32,129 bases of DNA. Source: Streptococcus pseudopneumoniae. Its GTDB lineage: Bacteria; Bacillota; Bacilli; Lactobacillales; Streptococcaceae. The DNA is taken from the NCBI RefSeq assembly GCF_001068775.1, contig NZ_JWAJ01000060.1, forward strand, positions 1 through 32,129, given 5' to 3'. The notes beneath the pieces are model-generated. The model was not told the origin of the DNA. It was given only the letters and a program-made list of their open reading frames with translations, and ran no database searches. Made by a program: the position numbers and the translations under genes. Shown here one piece after another: positions 24,001 to 31,931 of this stretch; the stretch's first letter is position 1, and each line of letters opens with the position of its first letter.

Positions 24001-24109
24001 CTACACGCGCATAGAGACGATGGTCTTTCTCTTTGATAATTTCAATCTGACTAGTTTCGTAGAGTTGAGCTCCCTCCATTCGAAGCTTACCCGGAATCAA
24101 TTTAGCCAT
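21023..24109 (-). CDS. SWIM/SNF2 helicase-like ATPase
   Basis: A 1028-residue Swi2/Snf2-family ATPase. An N-terminal SWIM zinc finger is visible: Cys52, Cys54, Cys63, His65 (FCACDFFQKRGFCVHLAALEH). A long family-specific region follows. The motor occupies roughly 590-1028: RDYQKRGIQWLQML, Walker A DDMGLGKTLQ (about 612), DEAQ box (about 705), LSGTPIENHLGELWSIF, FSQFRGMLDRIE, GGVGLNLTGADTVI, and GRAHRMGQ (about 968). Such proteins translocate on DNA or remodel polymerase-DNA complexes (RapA/HepA relatives); pneumococcus has one at the same place. The promoter TATAAT is at about 24136-24141. Its function in streptococci is not established. Confidence 0.9.
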   Translation of the reverse strand: MAKLIPGKLRMEGAQLYETSQIEIIKEKDHRLYARVADEEIRYSLDDDLVFCACDFFQKRGFCVHLAALEHYLKNDHLGQELLQKLENGQEKKEEVETQVTFGGRFLESIQATNSPKIYQLAAQGQVEAGTNRIIWTLRIGLIQTHKFYVIRDIPLFLKVLENSKPYMIGKLYEASLKLSQFDETSQFVLNFLQGIVEDESENALFFQNQGRHLYFPLSFFEQGVSLLMDLDEFQFDHQISSYPHLVFQDFDGQAGLFSFVIEEKSNYYEMEIFQQVGMNSFYKGQVLFTKGTFYLLSKEQASLLEKLKKVPVDKSGRKILQFDTSDRDLLASTLSQFKNVGKVEAPDGLRIQSFRPSFYMEREEDGSIRLDMQFQYEACLVTNREELESLPFASDIQLEKQIFQLALSAGFEADFRSWRQSLKADAVHTFFQEVLPAFEALGELRISESLQELYQVQKPQVHISSKGSLLEIQFDFWDIDQEEIDRAMKALVEKQDYYISSSNQVYYFDDQTKRIRQDLEELGIEELQDGAFRARKSLAYTLSRLFEDQDQIFFTEEFRHLAHDLTHPEDFPMKELNIQAELRDYQKRGIQWLQMLHHYGFGGILADDMGLGKTLQTIAFLSSQAQADTSVLILAPSGLIYNWADEFQKFAPDLDVVVVHGLKSHRESILAENHQIYVTSYATFRQDSEIYRDLSFDFLFLDEAQVMKNAQTKIAQSLRRFVVPSVFALSGTPIENHLGELWSIFQIVLPGLLPAKKEFMKLSTERVAQFIKPFVMRRKKEEVLTELPDLIEVVYKNELEDQQKAIYLAQLQQMQERLEQVSDWEFQRNRVEILTGLMRLRQICDTPALFMEDYQGESGKLDSLRDLLVQIAEGGHRVLIFSQFRGMLDRIEQELPDLGLTSFKITGSTPSQERQEMTKAFNQGERDVFLISLKAGGVGLNLTGADTVILVDLWWNPAVESQAIGRAHRMGQEQAVEVYRLVTRGTIEEKIQELQEKKKNLVSEILDGTESRGSLSLAEIREILGIS

Positions 24110-24135
24110 ATGTTCCCCTTTACTTTATCTCCTAA

Positions 24136-24141
24136 TTATAC
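24136..24141 (-). promoter_or_regulatory. SNF2 gene -10
   Basis: On the minus strand the sequence GGTATAATTAGGAG carries TATAAT, with GGAG a few bases on. The -35 region (TTTTCA at a spacing of 16) is weak. Confidence 0.5.
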
Positions 24142-24159
24142 CATATTTCTGCCTATGAA

Positions 24160-24192
24160 AATAGCCTTCTAGGGTACTTTTCCCCCAGAAGA
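24160..24192 (-). terminator. Terminator of metB-malY
   Basis: CTTCT/AGAAG and GGG/CCC pairings (24166-24174 with 24182-24191) form a stem, followed on the minus strand by GGCTATTTTC. It lies 10-40 bp after the malY stop. Confidence 0.6.
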
Positions 24193-24200
24193 CTAGCTTC

Positions 24201-25367
24201 TTAAAGTTTAGCGAAAGTAATAATGATTCGTTGGCAAACTTCTTCCAAGACAGATGTCGGCATGGCTACATTTAAGCGAGCATGGAGACTTCCTTCCTCT
24301 CCGTAATCCAAACCAGGATTGAGGATAACCTTGGCTTCATTTCTTAAGAGGCTTTTTAATTCTTCATCGCTAATATCATAGGCTGAAAAATCAAGCCAAA
24401 TGAGATAGGTCCCTTGAGGTTTCATGACCTTGATTTTAGTTTCTTTACCAAATACATCCACTACATAATTGATGTGTTTCTCAATCAGTTCTTTGAGTTC
24501 TGTCAACCAATCTTCACCATATCGATAGGCAGTTTCTGTTGCTAAATATCCCAAACCTGAGATTTCATGTTGATTATTAGCAAGCTGGCGCTTCTGGAAA
24601 GCAAGTCTCAACTTTGGATTCTCGATAATGGCGTAAGAATTCTTGGTCCCAGCAATATTGAAGGTCTTGGTCGCACTGCTTAAAATCAGTGAAAATTCTT
24701 TAAAATCTTCATTTACCGTATTGAATGACTGGTGTTTATTTCCAAACAAGGCTAAATCTTGGTGAATCTCATCAGATACTAGCAAAACTCCATGTTTTTG
24801 ACACAGTTGTCCAATCTTTTCCAAGACTTCTTTCTCCCAAACCCGTCCACCAGGATTATGAGGATTGCAGAGAACGTAGAGTTTCACATCCTCTTCGACA
24901 AAGTCTTTTTCTAGTTGGACAAAGTCAATCTCAAAAAGTCCATCTTTTTCTACTAGAGAGTTGGTGATTAATCGACGATTGTTGAGCTTAATGCTCCGAG
25001 CAAAAGGAGGATAAACTGGTGTGTTAATCAGAACCGCTTCACCTTCTTTGGTATAGGCTTGTATAGCTATTGAAATAGCTGGTACTACTCCTTCGATAAA
25101 GACTAGGGCATTCTTATCAAAGCCATAACCATGATGTTTTTCTTCCCAGTCTTGAACTGCTTCAATCAAACCATCACTAGCATAGGTATAGCCATAGACT
25201 AATTGCTCTGCATAATCATGGACTGTCTGACGGATCTCAGGTAAGACTTCAAAGTCCATATCAGCAATCCAGGCCGGCAATACTTGACGGTCAGTCTCTG
25301 CTTCTTTCCATTTGTAGGTATGATGTCCAAAACGATTGGGTAAAGTCGTAAAATCATATTTTCCCAT
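24201..25367 (-). CDS. malY: MalY/PatB-type cystathionine beta-lyase
   Basis: A 388-residue fold-type I PLP enzyme of the MalY/PatB group, which splits cystathionine or cysteine to release pyruvate and ammonia (C-S lyase). The PLP lysine is Lys234 in SSATKTFNIAGTKNSY; SDEIHQD (198-204) and YCNPHNPGG-like LCNPHNPGGRVW (167-178) bind the cofactor phosphate and pyridine. I start at MGKYDFTTLPNRF: GGAAGGA lies upstream, and the longer frame has no Shine-Dalgarno. It begins 4 nt past the metB stop, so is cotranscribed and controlled by the same MET-box. In oral streptococci such enzymes also produce H2S from cysteine. The symbol malY is by family; patB is an alternative. Confidence 0.88.
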   Translation of the reverse strand: MGKYDFTTLPNRFGHHTYKWKEAETDRQVLPAWIADMDFEVLPEIRQTVHDYAEQLVYGYTYASDGLIEAVQDWEEKHHGYGFDKNALVFIEGVVPAISIAIQAYTKEGEAVLINTPVYPPFARSIKLNNRRLITNSLVEKDGLFEIDFVQLEKDFVEEDVKLYVLCNPHNPGGRVWEKEVLEKIGQLCQKHGVLLVSDEIHQDLALFGNKHQSFNTVNEDFKEFSLILSSATKTFNIAGTKNSYAIIENPKLRLAFQKRQLANNQHEISGLGYLATETAYRYGEDWLTELKELIEKHINYVVDVFGKETKIKVMKPQGTYLIWLDFSAYDISDEELKSLLRNEAKVILNPGLDYGEEGSLHARLNVAMPTSVLEEVCQRIIITFAKL

Positions 25368-25371
25368 AGTA

Positions 25372-26466
25372 TTATCCTTCCAAAGCTTGGCGCAAATCTT
25401 CAATCAAGTCCCTTACATCCTCAATACCAATAGACAAGCGTAAAAGGTCATCTGTTAATCCATAAGAATGACGAACCTCTGCAGGAATGTCTGCATGGGT
25501 TTGAGTAGTTGGATAGGTAATCAGACTTTCAACACCACCCAGGCTTTCAGCAAAAGAGAATACTTTCAAAGTGTTTAAGATATGAGGGATACGTTTTTCA
25601 TCCGCCACTTTAAAGGAAATCATTCCACCACGCCCTGTATACAAGACTTCTTTGACAGCAGGTGATTGTTCCAAAAAGGCTACGATTTCTTGAGCATTCG
25701 CTGTTGAGCGCTCCATACGAAGTGACAATGTTTTAAGACCACGAATCAATTGATAACTATCAAATGGTGACAAAACAGCCCCTGTCGTGTTGAGATTGTA
25801 AAAGAGTTTTTCGTACAAATCAGCATTATCTGTCACAACTACACCAGCTAGAACATCATTATGGCCTGCAAGGTATTTAGTTGCTGAATGAAGGACAATA
25901 TCTGCTCCATCTTCAATTGGACGTTGGTAAATCGGGCTATAGAAAGTATTGTCAACGACAACTTTAGCACCCTTAGCATGAGCTAATTTTGACAATTTTT
26001 CAATATTAAATTCCAACATCAAAGGGTTGGTTGGTGTTTCGATATAAAGTACATCCACATCCTTTTCTAGCTCGGCAATTAGCTCTTCTTCTGTGTTGGC
26101 ATAGGTAAAGTGGAATCGTCCTTCCTGCTCCACTTGATTGAACCAGCGGAAAGAGCCACCGTAAAGGTCACGGACAGCCAAAACCTTGCTTCCTACTGGA
26201 AAAACGCTAAAGGCTAACACAATCGCAGACATACCTGAACTAGTCGCCAAAGCATAGTTGGCAGATTCAATAGCTGCCAAAACTTCCTCTGCCTTGCTAC
26301 GAGTTGGGTTTTTGGTGCGGGTATAGTCAAATCCAGTTGATTGACCAAATTCTGGGTGCTGATAAGTCGTTGAAAAGTGAATTGGTGTTACCAAAGCACC
26401 TGTCGCTTTATCTGACTTGATACCTGCTTGGGCTAAAATTGTGTTGATGTGAAATGATTTACTCAT
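25372..26466 (-). CDS. metB: Cystathionine gamma-synthase-family PLP enzyme
   Basis: A 364-residue Cys/Met-metabolism PLP enzyme. PLP lysine Lys197 is in LHSATKYLAGHND, the phosphate-binding Tyr48 and Arg50 in GFDYTRTKNPT, and Asp172 in VVDNTFYSPI. Members of this family include cystathionine gamma-synthase, O-acetylhomoserine thiol-lyase and cystathionine gamma- or beta-lyase, which cannot be split by eye. A gamma-synthase role fits because the next gene is a MalY-type lyase, giving cystathionine then homocysteine. The ATG follows GGAGG. It has a promoter with poor -35 and a MET-box centred about 65 bp upstream of the start, typical of activator control. The symbol metB is by context. Confidence 0.85.
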   Translation of the reverse strand: MSKSFHINTILAQAGIKSDKATGALVTPIHFSTTYQHPEFGQSTGFDYTRTKNPTRSKAEEVLAAIESANYALATSSGMSAIVLAFSVFPVGSKVLAVRDLYGGSFRWFNQVEQEGRFHFTYANTEEELIAELEKDVDVLYIETPTNPLMLEFNIEKLSKLAHAKGAKVVVDNTFYSPIYQRPIEDGADIVLHSATKYLAGHNDVLAGVVVTDNADLYEKLFYNLNTTGAVLSPFDSYQLIRGLKTLSLRMERSTANAQEIVAFLEQSPAVKEVLYTGRGGMISFKVADEKRIPHILNTLKVFSFAESLGGVESLITYPTTQTHADIPAEVRHSYGLTDDLLRLSIGIEDVRDLIEDLRQALEG

Positions 26467-26492
26467 ACAATACCTCCAAATCTATAGTAACT

Positions 26493-26498
26493 ATTGTA
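26493..26498 (-). promoter_or_regulatory. metB-malY -10 element
   Basis: TACAAT on the minus strand (26498-26493). The -35 position at 17 bp reads AACGAA, a poor match, so the promoter probably needs an activator. A second small palindrome ATAGTAACTAT (26484-26494) overlaps the start region. Confidence 0.6.
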
Positions 26499-26542
26499 CC
26501 ACTTATTTTGTATCCTTCGTTTTCTTGTTTTCAAGAGCTAGT

Positions 26543-26559
26543 TATAGTTTCAAACTATA
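26543..26559. promoter_or_regulatory. MET-box (MtaR/MetR-type binding site)
   Basis: TATAGTTTCAAACTATA is a perfect 17-bp palindrome around a central C and matches the MET-box TATAGTTTnAAACTATA described for LysR-type methionine regulators of streptococci. Its centre (26551) lies about 65 bp upstream of the predicted metB start (near 26486), the usual activation distance for LysR-type proteins. Confidence 0.85.
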
Positions 26560-26560
26560 T

Positions 26561-26594
26561 AAAAACGATAGCTTCTTAAGAAACTATCGTTTTT
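26561..26594 (-). terminator. aliB terminator
   Basis: AAAAACGATAG pairs with CTATCGTTTTT (26561-26571 with 26584-26594), and the arms continue through TTCTT/AAGAA with one mismatch. On the minus strand it is followed by ATATAG. It lies 17 bp past the aliB stop and one base from the MET-box. Confidence 0.9.
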
Positions 26595-26611
26595 CCTGTT
26601 GAATAGACTGA

Positions 26612-28570
26612 TTATTTAATGTGTTTAGCTAATTCTTCTTGGGCTTTTTTATTAGATTCTTCTTTTTCTTTCAGCCATTTTTGTCTAGCTTTTTCATACT
26701 CATCAGCCGTTACAGTCTTATCTTGCAACTTGAGGTACTTGTATGATTCCACCCCCTTATTTCCAGCTTGTGAGAATGGTGATGAGAATGGAACTGTCTT
26801 TCTCAAGGTCGGTGTTCCACCAAGGGAAACGTTTGGAATTGCAAGGGCGCTATCAACGAGCCAAGCTTGAACTTCAGCATATTTTTCATAACGTTTCGCT
26901 GGTTCTTGCTCCTTGTTCGCTTCTTCTAACATTTGAGTGTAAGTATCGAGTCCAACTGCCTTAGCCTTGTCATTGACCTCACCTGGTTCTAGACCAATGT
27001 TTTGCAACATACCACCGTTATTGACATTTAAGATATCAAGATAACTTGATGGATCCAAGTAGTCAGCACTCCAACCACTATTATAGATGTCAAAGTCTTT
27101 TTGAGCTGCGGTTTGAGCGAGGTAGCTAGAGTTATCAAAGTCGTCTGTTGATAATTGTTGGATATCGATAACCACATTCTCAGCCCCTAAGACAGATTCG
27201 ATGGATTGTTTCAAAGAACTTGCTTCAAGTACACCTTTTTTAGCTGATTGGTCAACTGATACATCCAAGTGGATTGGGAACTGCACACCCTTAGCTTCCA
27301 ATTCTTTCTTAGCTTCTGCAAACTTAGCCTTAGCCTTGTCAGGATTGTAGTATGGGTCTTGCGCATCTGCAAAGTTGATTCCTTGCCATTCTTGGCCATA
27401 GTTGACCATCTTTTCTGAAACAACATCTCCAAAGTCTTTCCCGTTGATACTTACAAATGTAGGAGGTACAACCAGGTTACGAATAATCTTCGTTGCTCCG
27501 TCTTCCCCTTGAGATTGAGCTCCATATGCTGTACGGTTATAAGCATAGTTGAAGGCTTGACGGAAGTTTTTATTCAGAACTGCTTCTTGAGTTGATTTCT
27601 TTTCGATATCTGAGGATTTAGACGTGAAGTTATAAGATTTTCTGTCCAAGTTGAAGTTCAAGTAATAAGAAGTTGCGGTTTGCATACTATAAATGATGTT
27701 ATCTTTGTTCTTCTCTTTAATTCCTTCAAAGCTTGAGCTATTTGGATAGAGACGTGCGTAGCTGTAGACTCCTTCTACAAAGTTACGAGCTAGTGCATCT
27801 TGGTCACTACCATCATAATAGGCCAATTTCACATCATCTACAAAGACATTTTTTTCATCCCAGTAGTTGGGATTTTTCTTGAATTCGATAACAGATTTTG
27901 AAACAAAGGATTTCATCAAAAAAGGTCCATTGTACAAAATACTAGAAGGATCCACCTTACCAAAATCATCCCCTTTTGATTTCAGGAAATCTGCATTGAC
28001 AGGGAAGAGAATGGTTGATGTTGTTTTAGAATTCCAATAAGATTCTGGTCGTGTCAAAGTGTACTGAACTGTTTGGTCGTCAATCGCCTTAACACCGACA
28101 GTTGAAAAGTCAGTTGTTTTCCCGTTGATATAGTCATCCAAACCTGCTACAGAATCTTGAACCAGGTACAAAGCTTCGGATTTTTTATCAGCAGCATATT
28201 TCAAACCAGTTACAAAATCTTGGGCAGTTACTGGAGCATATTCTTCACCTTCAGAGGTATACCACTTAGCATCTTTACGAAGTTTATAAGTGTATGTCAA
28301 ACCGTCCTGAGAAACACTCCAGTCCTCTGCTAAGGATGGAACGTAGTTACCGTATTGGTCATTTTCCATCAACCCATCTACCAAATTGGTAACGATGTCA
28401 TTGGTTGTTGCACGGTTTTCTGCAAGATAGTTTAAACTAGATGGATCGCTAGAATAGACATAGTTGTATGTTTTAGTTGAACTAGCTGAGTTGCTACAAG
28501 CCGCCAATAGTAGACCGGCACTTAGGGCAAGGCCTGCCAGCGTCAGATATTTTGCCTTAGACTTTTTCAT
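26612..28570 (-). CDS. aliB: Oligopeptide-binding lipoprotein, AliB/AmiA type
   Basis: A 652-residue extracellular solute-binding protein of the SBP_bac_5 family. The N-terminus MKKSKAKYLTLAGLALSAGLLLAAC is a lipoprotein signal with lipobox LAAC and lipidated Cys25. SLAEDWSVSQDGLTYTYKLRKDAKWYTSEGEEYAPVTAQDFVTGLKYA is the family core. It captures oligopeptides for the Ami permease; no permease genes lie beside it, as is usual for streptococcal ali genes. I start at MKKSKAKYL, 8 nt behind GGAGG. It has a strong promoter with a CodY-like site just upstream, so repression when amino acids are plentiful is likely. AliB versus AliA/AmiA is assigned only by position next to the metB and flippase genes. 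Confidence 0.88.
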   Translation of the reverse strand: MKKSKAKYLTLAGLALSAGLLLAACSNSASSTKTYNYVYSSDPSSLNYLAENRATTNDIVTNLVDGLMENDQYGNYVPSLAEDWSVSQDGLTYTYKLRKDAKWYTSEGEEYAPVTAQDFVTGLKYAADKKSEALYLVQDSVAGLDDYINGKTTDFSTVGVKAIDDQTVQYTLTRPESYWNSKTTSTILFPVNADFLKSKGDDFGKVDPSSILYNGPFLMKSFVSKSVIEFKKNPNYWDEKNVFVDDVKLAYYDGSDQDALARNFVEGVYSYARLYPNSSSFEGIKEKNKDNIIYSMQTATSYYLNFNLDRKSYNFTSKSSDIEKKSTQEAVLNKNFRQAFNYAYNRTAYGAQSQGEDGATKIIRNLVVPPTFVSINGKDFGDVVSEKMVNYGQEWQGINFADAQDPYYNPDKAKAKFAEAKKELEAKGVQFPIHLDVSVDQSAKKGVLEASSLKQSIESVLGAENVVIDIQQLSTDDFDNSSYLAQTAAQKDFDIYNSGWSADYLDPSSYLDILNVNNGGMLQNIGLEPGEVNDKAKAVGLDTYTQMLEEANKEQEPAKRYEKYAEVQAWLVDSALAIPNVSLGGTPTLRKTVPFSSPFSQAGNKGVESYKYLKLQDKTVTADEYEKARQKWLKEKEESNKKAQEELAKHIK

Positions 28571-28602
28571 TTCCAGAACCTCCAAATTTAAATATTTGTA
28601 TC

Positions 28603-28631
28603 ATTATACAGCTATTGTTTTTTTTAGTCAA
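28603..28631 (-). promoter_or_regulatory. aliB promoter
   Basis: TTGACT (28631-28626), 17 bp that include eight consecutive A on the minus strand, then TATAAT (28608-28603). A strong sigma-A promoter. Confidence 0.85.
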
Positions 28632-28636
28632 GCGAT

Positions 28637-28651
28637 AATTCTCTAAAAATT
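28637..28651 (-). promoter_or_regulatory. CodY-box-like site at aliB
   Basis: The minus strand reads AATTTTTAGAGAATT, matching AATTTTCWGAAAATT at 13 of 15 positions. It lies 6 bp upstream of the -35, nearly the same placement as the CodY box at codY. Confidence 0.55.
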
Positions 28652-28694
28652 TATTTTTTTATACAATTTTTATTTTTTTCTCTCTTTTTTTAAT

Positions 28695-28750
28695 AAAAAA
28701 TGAACAATTTAAACTTTTTTCCCTTAAAAGTTCAAACTGTTCATTTTATT
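28695..28750 (-). terminator. Flippase gene terminator
   Basis: A long AT-rich hairpin: AAAATGAACA pairs with TGTTCATTTT and AACTTTT with AAAAGTT inside, with further G-U pairs on the minus-strand RNA, then TTTTTTATT. It starts 10-20 bp after the flippase stop. Confidence 0.85.
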
Positions 28751-28759
28751 TATAAATCA

Positions 28760-30382
28760 TTATGATAATTTTAATCGTGCTCGTAGCCGGTCAGCTTTTG
28801 CCTGTCCAATAACCTTATCTAAGAGACGAGTATAGAGACTCATGAATCCGTAGAGCCCACCACCGATTGTTCCGATTAGGGCGACATAGATGAAGCTCCA
28901 AAAACGTCCAGTTGGTTGGAAGACAAATCCTATCATCCATTGTAAGAAGCCTACCAAGATAAACATGACAAGAGTTAAAATGATCACTAGGATTGTTCGT
29001 TTTAGGATGATCTTTCGATGAACCCCTGTAATCTGACAGATCTCGCGGTACATTAAAACAATTGGAATGATAAGACCGATGGTCGTTGAAATGAGAGGAC
29101 CATAACTATGAAAAAGCGCTATTGATGGTATTTGTAAGACGAGCTTGGCAATGGAACCATAGAAAAAGTAAAGGATTGCCTTGCGATTACGGAACATAGC
29201 CTGAAGCATTGGTGACAAGACCATGTACAATCCAAGAATGGTTGACTGCAAAACTGCAAAGACAAACAAGCCCATCGCCAAGCTATCTGGTTTACCGTAA
29301 AAGACTGTATAGAGTGGTTCTCCTACCATGACCACTCCAACCGTTGCAGGTAAGAGGAATAGAAAAAGCATGGTAATACTATCTTGCACTAAACGAGAAG
29401 CTGCTGGCAAATCCCCTTTGACATAGTTCTCAGTTAAAAGTGGTAATCCTACACTACCAATCGAAACTCCAACAGAAATGAGAATCATGGTGATTTTATT
29501 AGGATTGGCAGAGAAATAAGAAAACATGACAACTAAATCTTCATTATTGTAGTTGGTAAACCACTTCATGCTATTGATAAAGGTCATTTGGTCCAAAATT
29601 TGGAAAAGCTGAATAGCTGAACCTGTTATGATAAAAGGAATAGCTTCCTTAATCGTATCCATTAACAGGTGTTTGCTATCAATCTTATCTCGTGTTTCAA
29701 AGACTTTTTGAAGCATTCCTTCTTTATAGAGGAAATAAAGCAAGACAGCAAAGCTAGCTACCATTCCCACAAAGGCCGCAAAGGTAGACTGGGTGACTGC
29801 TGCTAGATAGTCTCCCGAACCAAGCTTCATGATGATAAAGGTTGCTAAGAGCATCCAAATAACTCGGATAACTTGCTCAGCGATTTGACTCATGGCATAA
29901 GGCTTGAGATTATTCATCCCTTGGAAAAATCCACGGATAACACTCATAGACGGGAAAATCAAGACAGCCCAAGCTAGACTCTGCATAATGGGAATCAAGT
30001 CCTTACCGACACCAGAAAGATCTGCCAACCAAGGCGCAAAGAGATATAAGACCAAAGCAAAGACAAGACCTAGTCCAGTCATAAAGCCCAGGAAACTCCG
30101 AATCAGAGCAAAACTATGCTCTTCTTCTTTCATGGTGTTATACTTGGCAACCTGCTTTGCGACTGCAACAGGGATACCTGCTGTCGAAATCAACAAGAAC
30201 CAAGCATAGATATTGTAACCCATAGTAAAGAGACCATTAGCCTTAGCAGCATAAGTCCCCATCCAGATATACCAAGGGATGATGTAAATGGCCCCGAGCA
30301 GGCGACTGATAAAGTTACTAGCCGTAAGCCAAGCAGTCCCTCGTAACATCTGGGCCTGCTGATGATTATTTTCGTTAGACAT
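28760..30382 (-). CDS. murJ: MurJ/YtgP-like lipid II flippase candidate
   Basis: A 540-residue integral membrane protein of the MOP exporter superfamily with about fourteen hydrophobic helices. The opening QAQMLRGTAWLTASNFISRLLGAIYIIPWYIWMG is typical of the YtgP/SpoVB/MurJ branch, which flips the lipid-linked cell-wall precursor; teichoic-acid or capsule repeat flippases are related. Streptococcal YtgP is reported to complement loss of E. coli MurJ. Context supports this role: it diverges from murE with a shared promoter region. I start at MSNENNHQQ, preceded by GAGGAAG, not the ATG five codons upstream, which has no Shine-Dalgarno. Substrate is inferred. Confidence 0.82.
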   Translation of the reverse strand: MSNENNHQQAQMLRGTAWLTASNFISRLLGAIYIIPWYIWMGTYAAKANGLFTMGYNIYAWFLLISTAGIPVAVAKQVAKYNTMKEEEHSFALIRSFLGFMTGLGLVFALVLYLFAPWLADLSGVGKDLIPIMQSLAWAVLIFPSMSVIRGFFQGMNNLKPYAMSQIAEQVIRVIWMLLATFIIMKLGSGDYLAAVTQSTFAAFVGMVASFAVLLYFLYKEGMLQKVFETRDKIDSKHLLMDTIKEAIPFIITGSAIQLFQILDQMTFINSMKWFTNYNNEDLVVMFSYFSANPNKITMILISVGVSIGSVGLPLLTENYVKGDLPAASRLVQDSITMLFLFLLPATVGVVMVGEPLYTVFYGKPDSLAMGLFVFAVLQSTILGLYMVLSPMLQAMFRNRKAILYFFYGSIAKLVLQIPSIALFHSYGPLISTTIGLIIPIVLMYREICQITGVHRKIILKRTILVIILTLVMFILVGFLQWMIGFVFQPTGRFWSFIYVALIGTIGGGLYGFMSLYTRLLDKVIGQAKADRLRARLKLS

Positions 30383-30427
30383 AACTTCCTCATTCAATTT
30401 TAATAACGGAAATGTTCCTTATCTTCC

Positions 30428-30456
30428 ATTATAAACTTTTCCTTGTTACTTGTAAA
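30428..30456 (-). promoter_or_regulatory. Flippase promoter
   Basis: TTTACA (30456-30451), 17 bp, TATAAT (30433-30428). Its -35 overlaps that of murE on the other strand. Confidence 0.8.
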
Positions 30457-30478
30457 ATTCAGACTTTCGGTTTACAAT
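30450..30478 (+). promoter_or_regulatory. murE promoter, predicted leaderless
   Basis: TTGTAA (30450-30455), 17 bp, TACAAT (30473-30478). The murE ATG begins at 30486, 7 nt after the -10, so the mRNA should start at or one base before the ATG. No Shine-Dalgarno is available. Confidence 0.65.
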
Positions 30479-30485
30479 AGAAAGT

Positions 30486-31931
30486 ATGATAAAGATTGAA
30501 ACTATATTAGACATTTTAAAAAAGGATGGTCTCTTCCGTGAGATTATCGACCAAGGACATTACCACTACAATTACAACGATGTTATTTTTGACAGCATCA
30601 GTTACGATAGCCGAACAACCAAAGAAAATACTCTATTTTTTGCAAAAGGAGCTGCCTTTAAAAAAGAATATCTATTTTCAGCTATCGCACAAGGGCTTGG
30701 TTGGTATGTAGCGGAACAGGATTATGAAGTTGGAATTCCTGTTATTGTTGTTAACAATATCAAGAAGGCCATGAGTTTGATTGCCATGGAATTTTATGGC
30801 AACCCTCAGAAGAAACTGAAAATCCTTGCTTTCACTGGTACTAAAGGAAAAACAACAGCAGCTTACTTCGCCTACAATATCTTAAATCAGCAACATCGTC
30901 CAGCTATGTTATCAACCATGAACACTACCTTGGACGGTAAAACTTTCTTCAAGTCTGCTCTGACAACTCCTGAAAGCATCGACCTCTTTGATATGATGGC
31001 GCAGGCAGTTGATAATGGTAGAACCCACCTCATCATGGAAGTATCCAGTCAAGCCTACTTGGTCAAGCGAGTCTATGGTCTAACCTTCGATGTAGGTGTG
31101 TTCCTCAACATCAGCCCTGACCATATTGGTCCAATTGAGCATCCTAACTTTGAAGATTACTTCTATCACAAGCGTCTCTTGATGAAAAATAGCCGAGCAG
31201 TTGTCATTAATAGCGATATGGACCACTTCTCTGTTCTAAAAGAACAAGTTGAGAACCAAGAGCATGACTTCTACGGTAGCCAGTCAAGTAACCAGATCGA
31301 AAACTCCAAAGCCTTTAGCTTCTCAGCTACTGGTAAATTAGCTGGCGATTATGATATCCAGTTGATTGGACACTTTAACCAAGAAAATGCAGTCGCTGCT
31401 GGACTTGCCTGTCTTCGTTTAGGTGCTAGTCTTGAAGATATCAAAAAAGGGATTGCTACTACTCGTGTTCCAGGACGTATGGAAGTCCTCACTCAGAAAA
31501 ATGGCGCAAAAGTTTTCATTGACTACGCCCACAATGGTGACAGTCTTAAAAAACTAATCTCAGTTGTTGAAACACACCAGACTGGAAAGATTGCTCTAGT
31601 ACTTGGCTCAACTGGAAACAAGGGAGAAAGCCGTCGTAAGGACTTTGGACTTCTTCTCGATCAACATCCTGAAATTCAAGTCTTTCTAACAGCTGATGAT
31701 CCAAACCACGAAGATCCAATGGCCATTGCAGATGAAATCAGTAGCTACATCAGCCATCCTGTTGAAAAGATTGCCGACCGTGAGCAAGCCATCAAGACTG
31801 CGATGTCTGTTACAAGTCAAGAACTGGATGCTGTGATAATCGCTGGTAAAGGAGCTGACTGCTACCAAATCATCCAAGGTAAAAAAGAAGACTATCCAGG
31901 TGATGCAGCCATCGCTGAACGTTATCTATAG
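30486..31931 (+). CDS. murE: UDP-MurNAc-tripeptide synthetase, lysine-adding MurE
   Basis: A 481-residue Mur ligase that adds L-lysine to UDP-MurNAc-L-Ala-D-Glu. The ATP loop is GTKGKTT (118-124). The central [16 protein letters not shown] and [25 protein letters not shown] include the carbamoylated lysine (Lys229) and metal-site residues. The C-terminal domain has the substrate motif DDPN (404-407) in place of the DNPR typical of meso-diaminopimelate enzymes, which supports lysine specificity. The length is as in pneumococcal MurE. It is read from a promoter that leaves essentially no leader, and diverges from the flippase gene. A bidirectional terminator lies about 130 bp downstream. Confidence 0.96.
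   Translation: MIKIETILDILKKDGLFREIIDQGHYHYNYNDVIFDSISYDSRTTKENTLFFAKGAAFKKEYLFSAIAQGLGWYVAEQDYEVGIPVIVVNNIKKAMSLIAMEFYGNPQKKLKILAFTGTKGKTTAAYFAYNILNQQHRPAMLSTMNTTLDGKTFFKSALTTPESIDLFDMMAQAVDNGRTHLIMEVSSQAYLVKRVYGLTFDVGVFLNISPDHIGPIEHPNFEDYFYHKRLLMKNSRAVVINSDMDHFSVLKEQVENQEHDFYGSQSSNQIENSKAFSFSATGKLAGDYDIQLIGHFNQENAVAAGLACLRLGASLEDIKKGIATTRVPGRMEVLTQKNGAKVFIDYAHNGDSLKKLISVVETHQTGKIALVLGSTGNKGESRRKDFGLLLDQHPEIQVFLTADDPNHEDPMAIADEISSYISHPVEKIADREQAIKTAMSVTSQELDAVIIAGKGADCYQIIQGKKEDYPGDAAIAERYL

Noticed and set aside
21023-24109. SNF2 helicase as part of a phage-defence system (DISARM or similar)
   Set aside because: No methylase, nuclease, phospholipase D or DUF1998 gene is adjacent. The neighbours are housekeeping genes, and a similar gene sits here in pneumococcus as I recall it.
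25368-25403. Longer start for malY giving MKICAKLWKDNT
   Set aside because: It would overlap metB, has no Shine-Dalgarno, and the family begins at the GKYDF segment.
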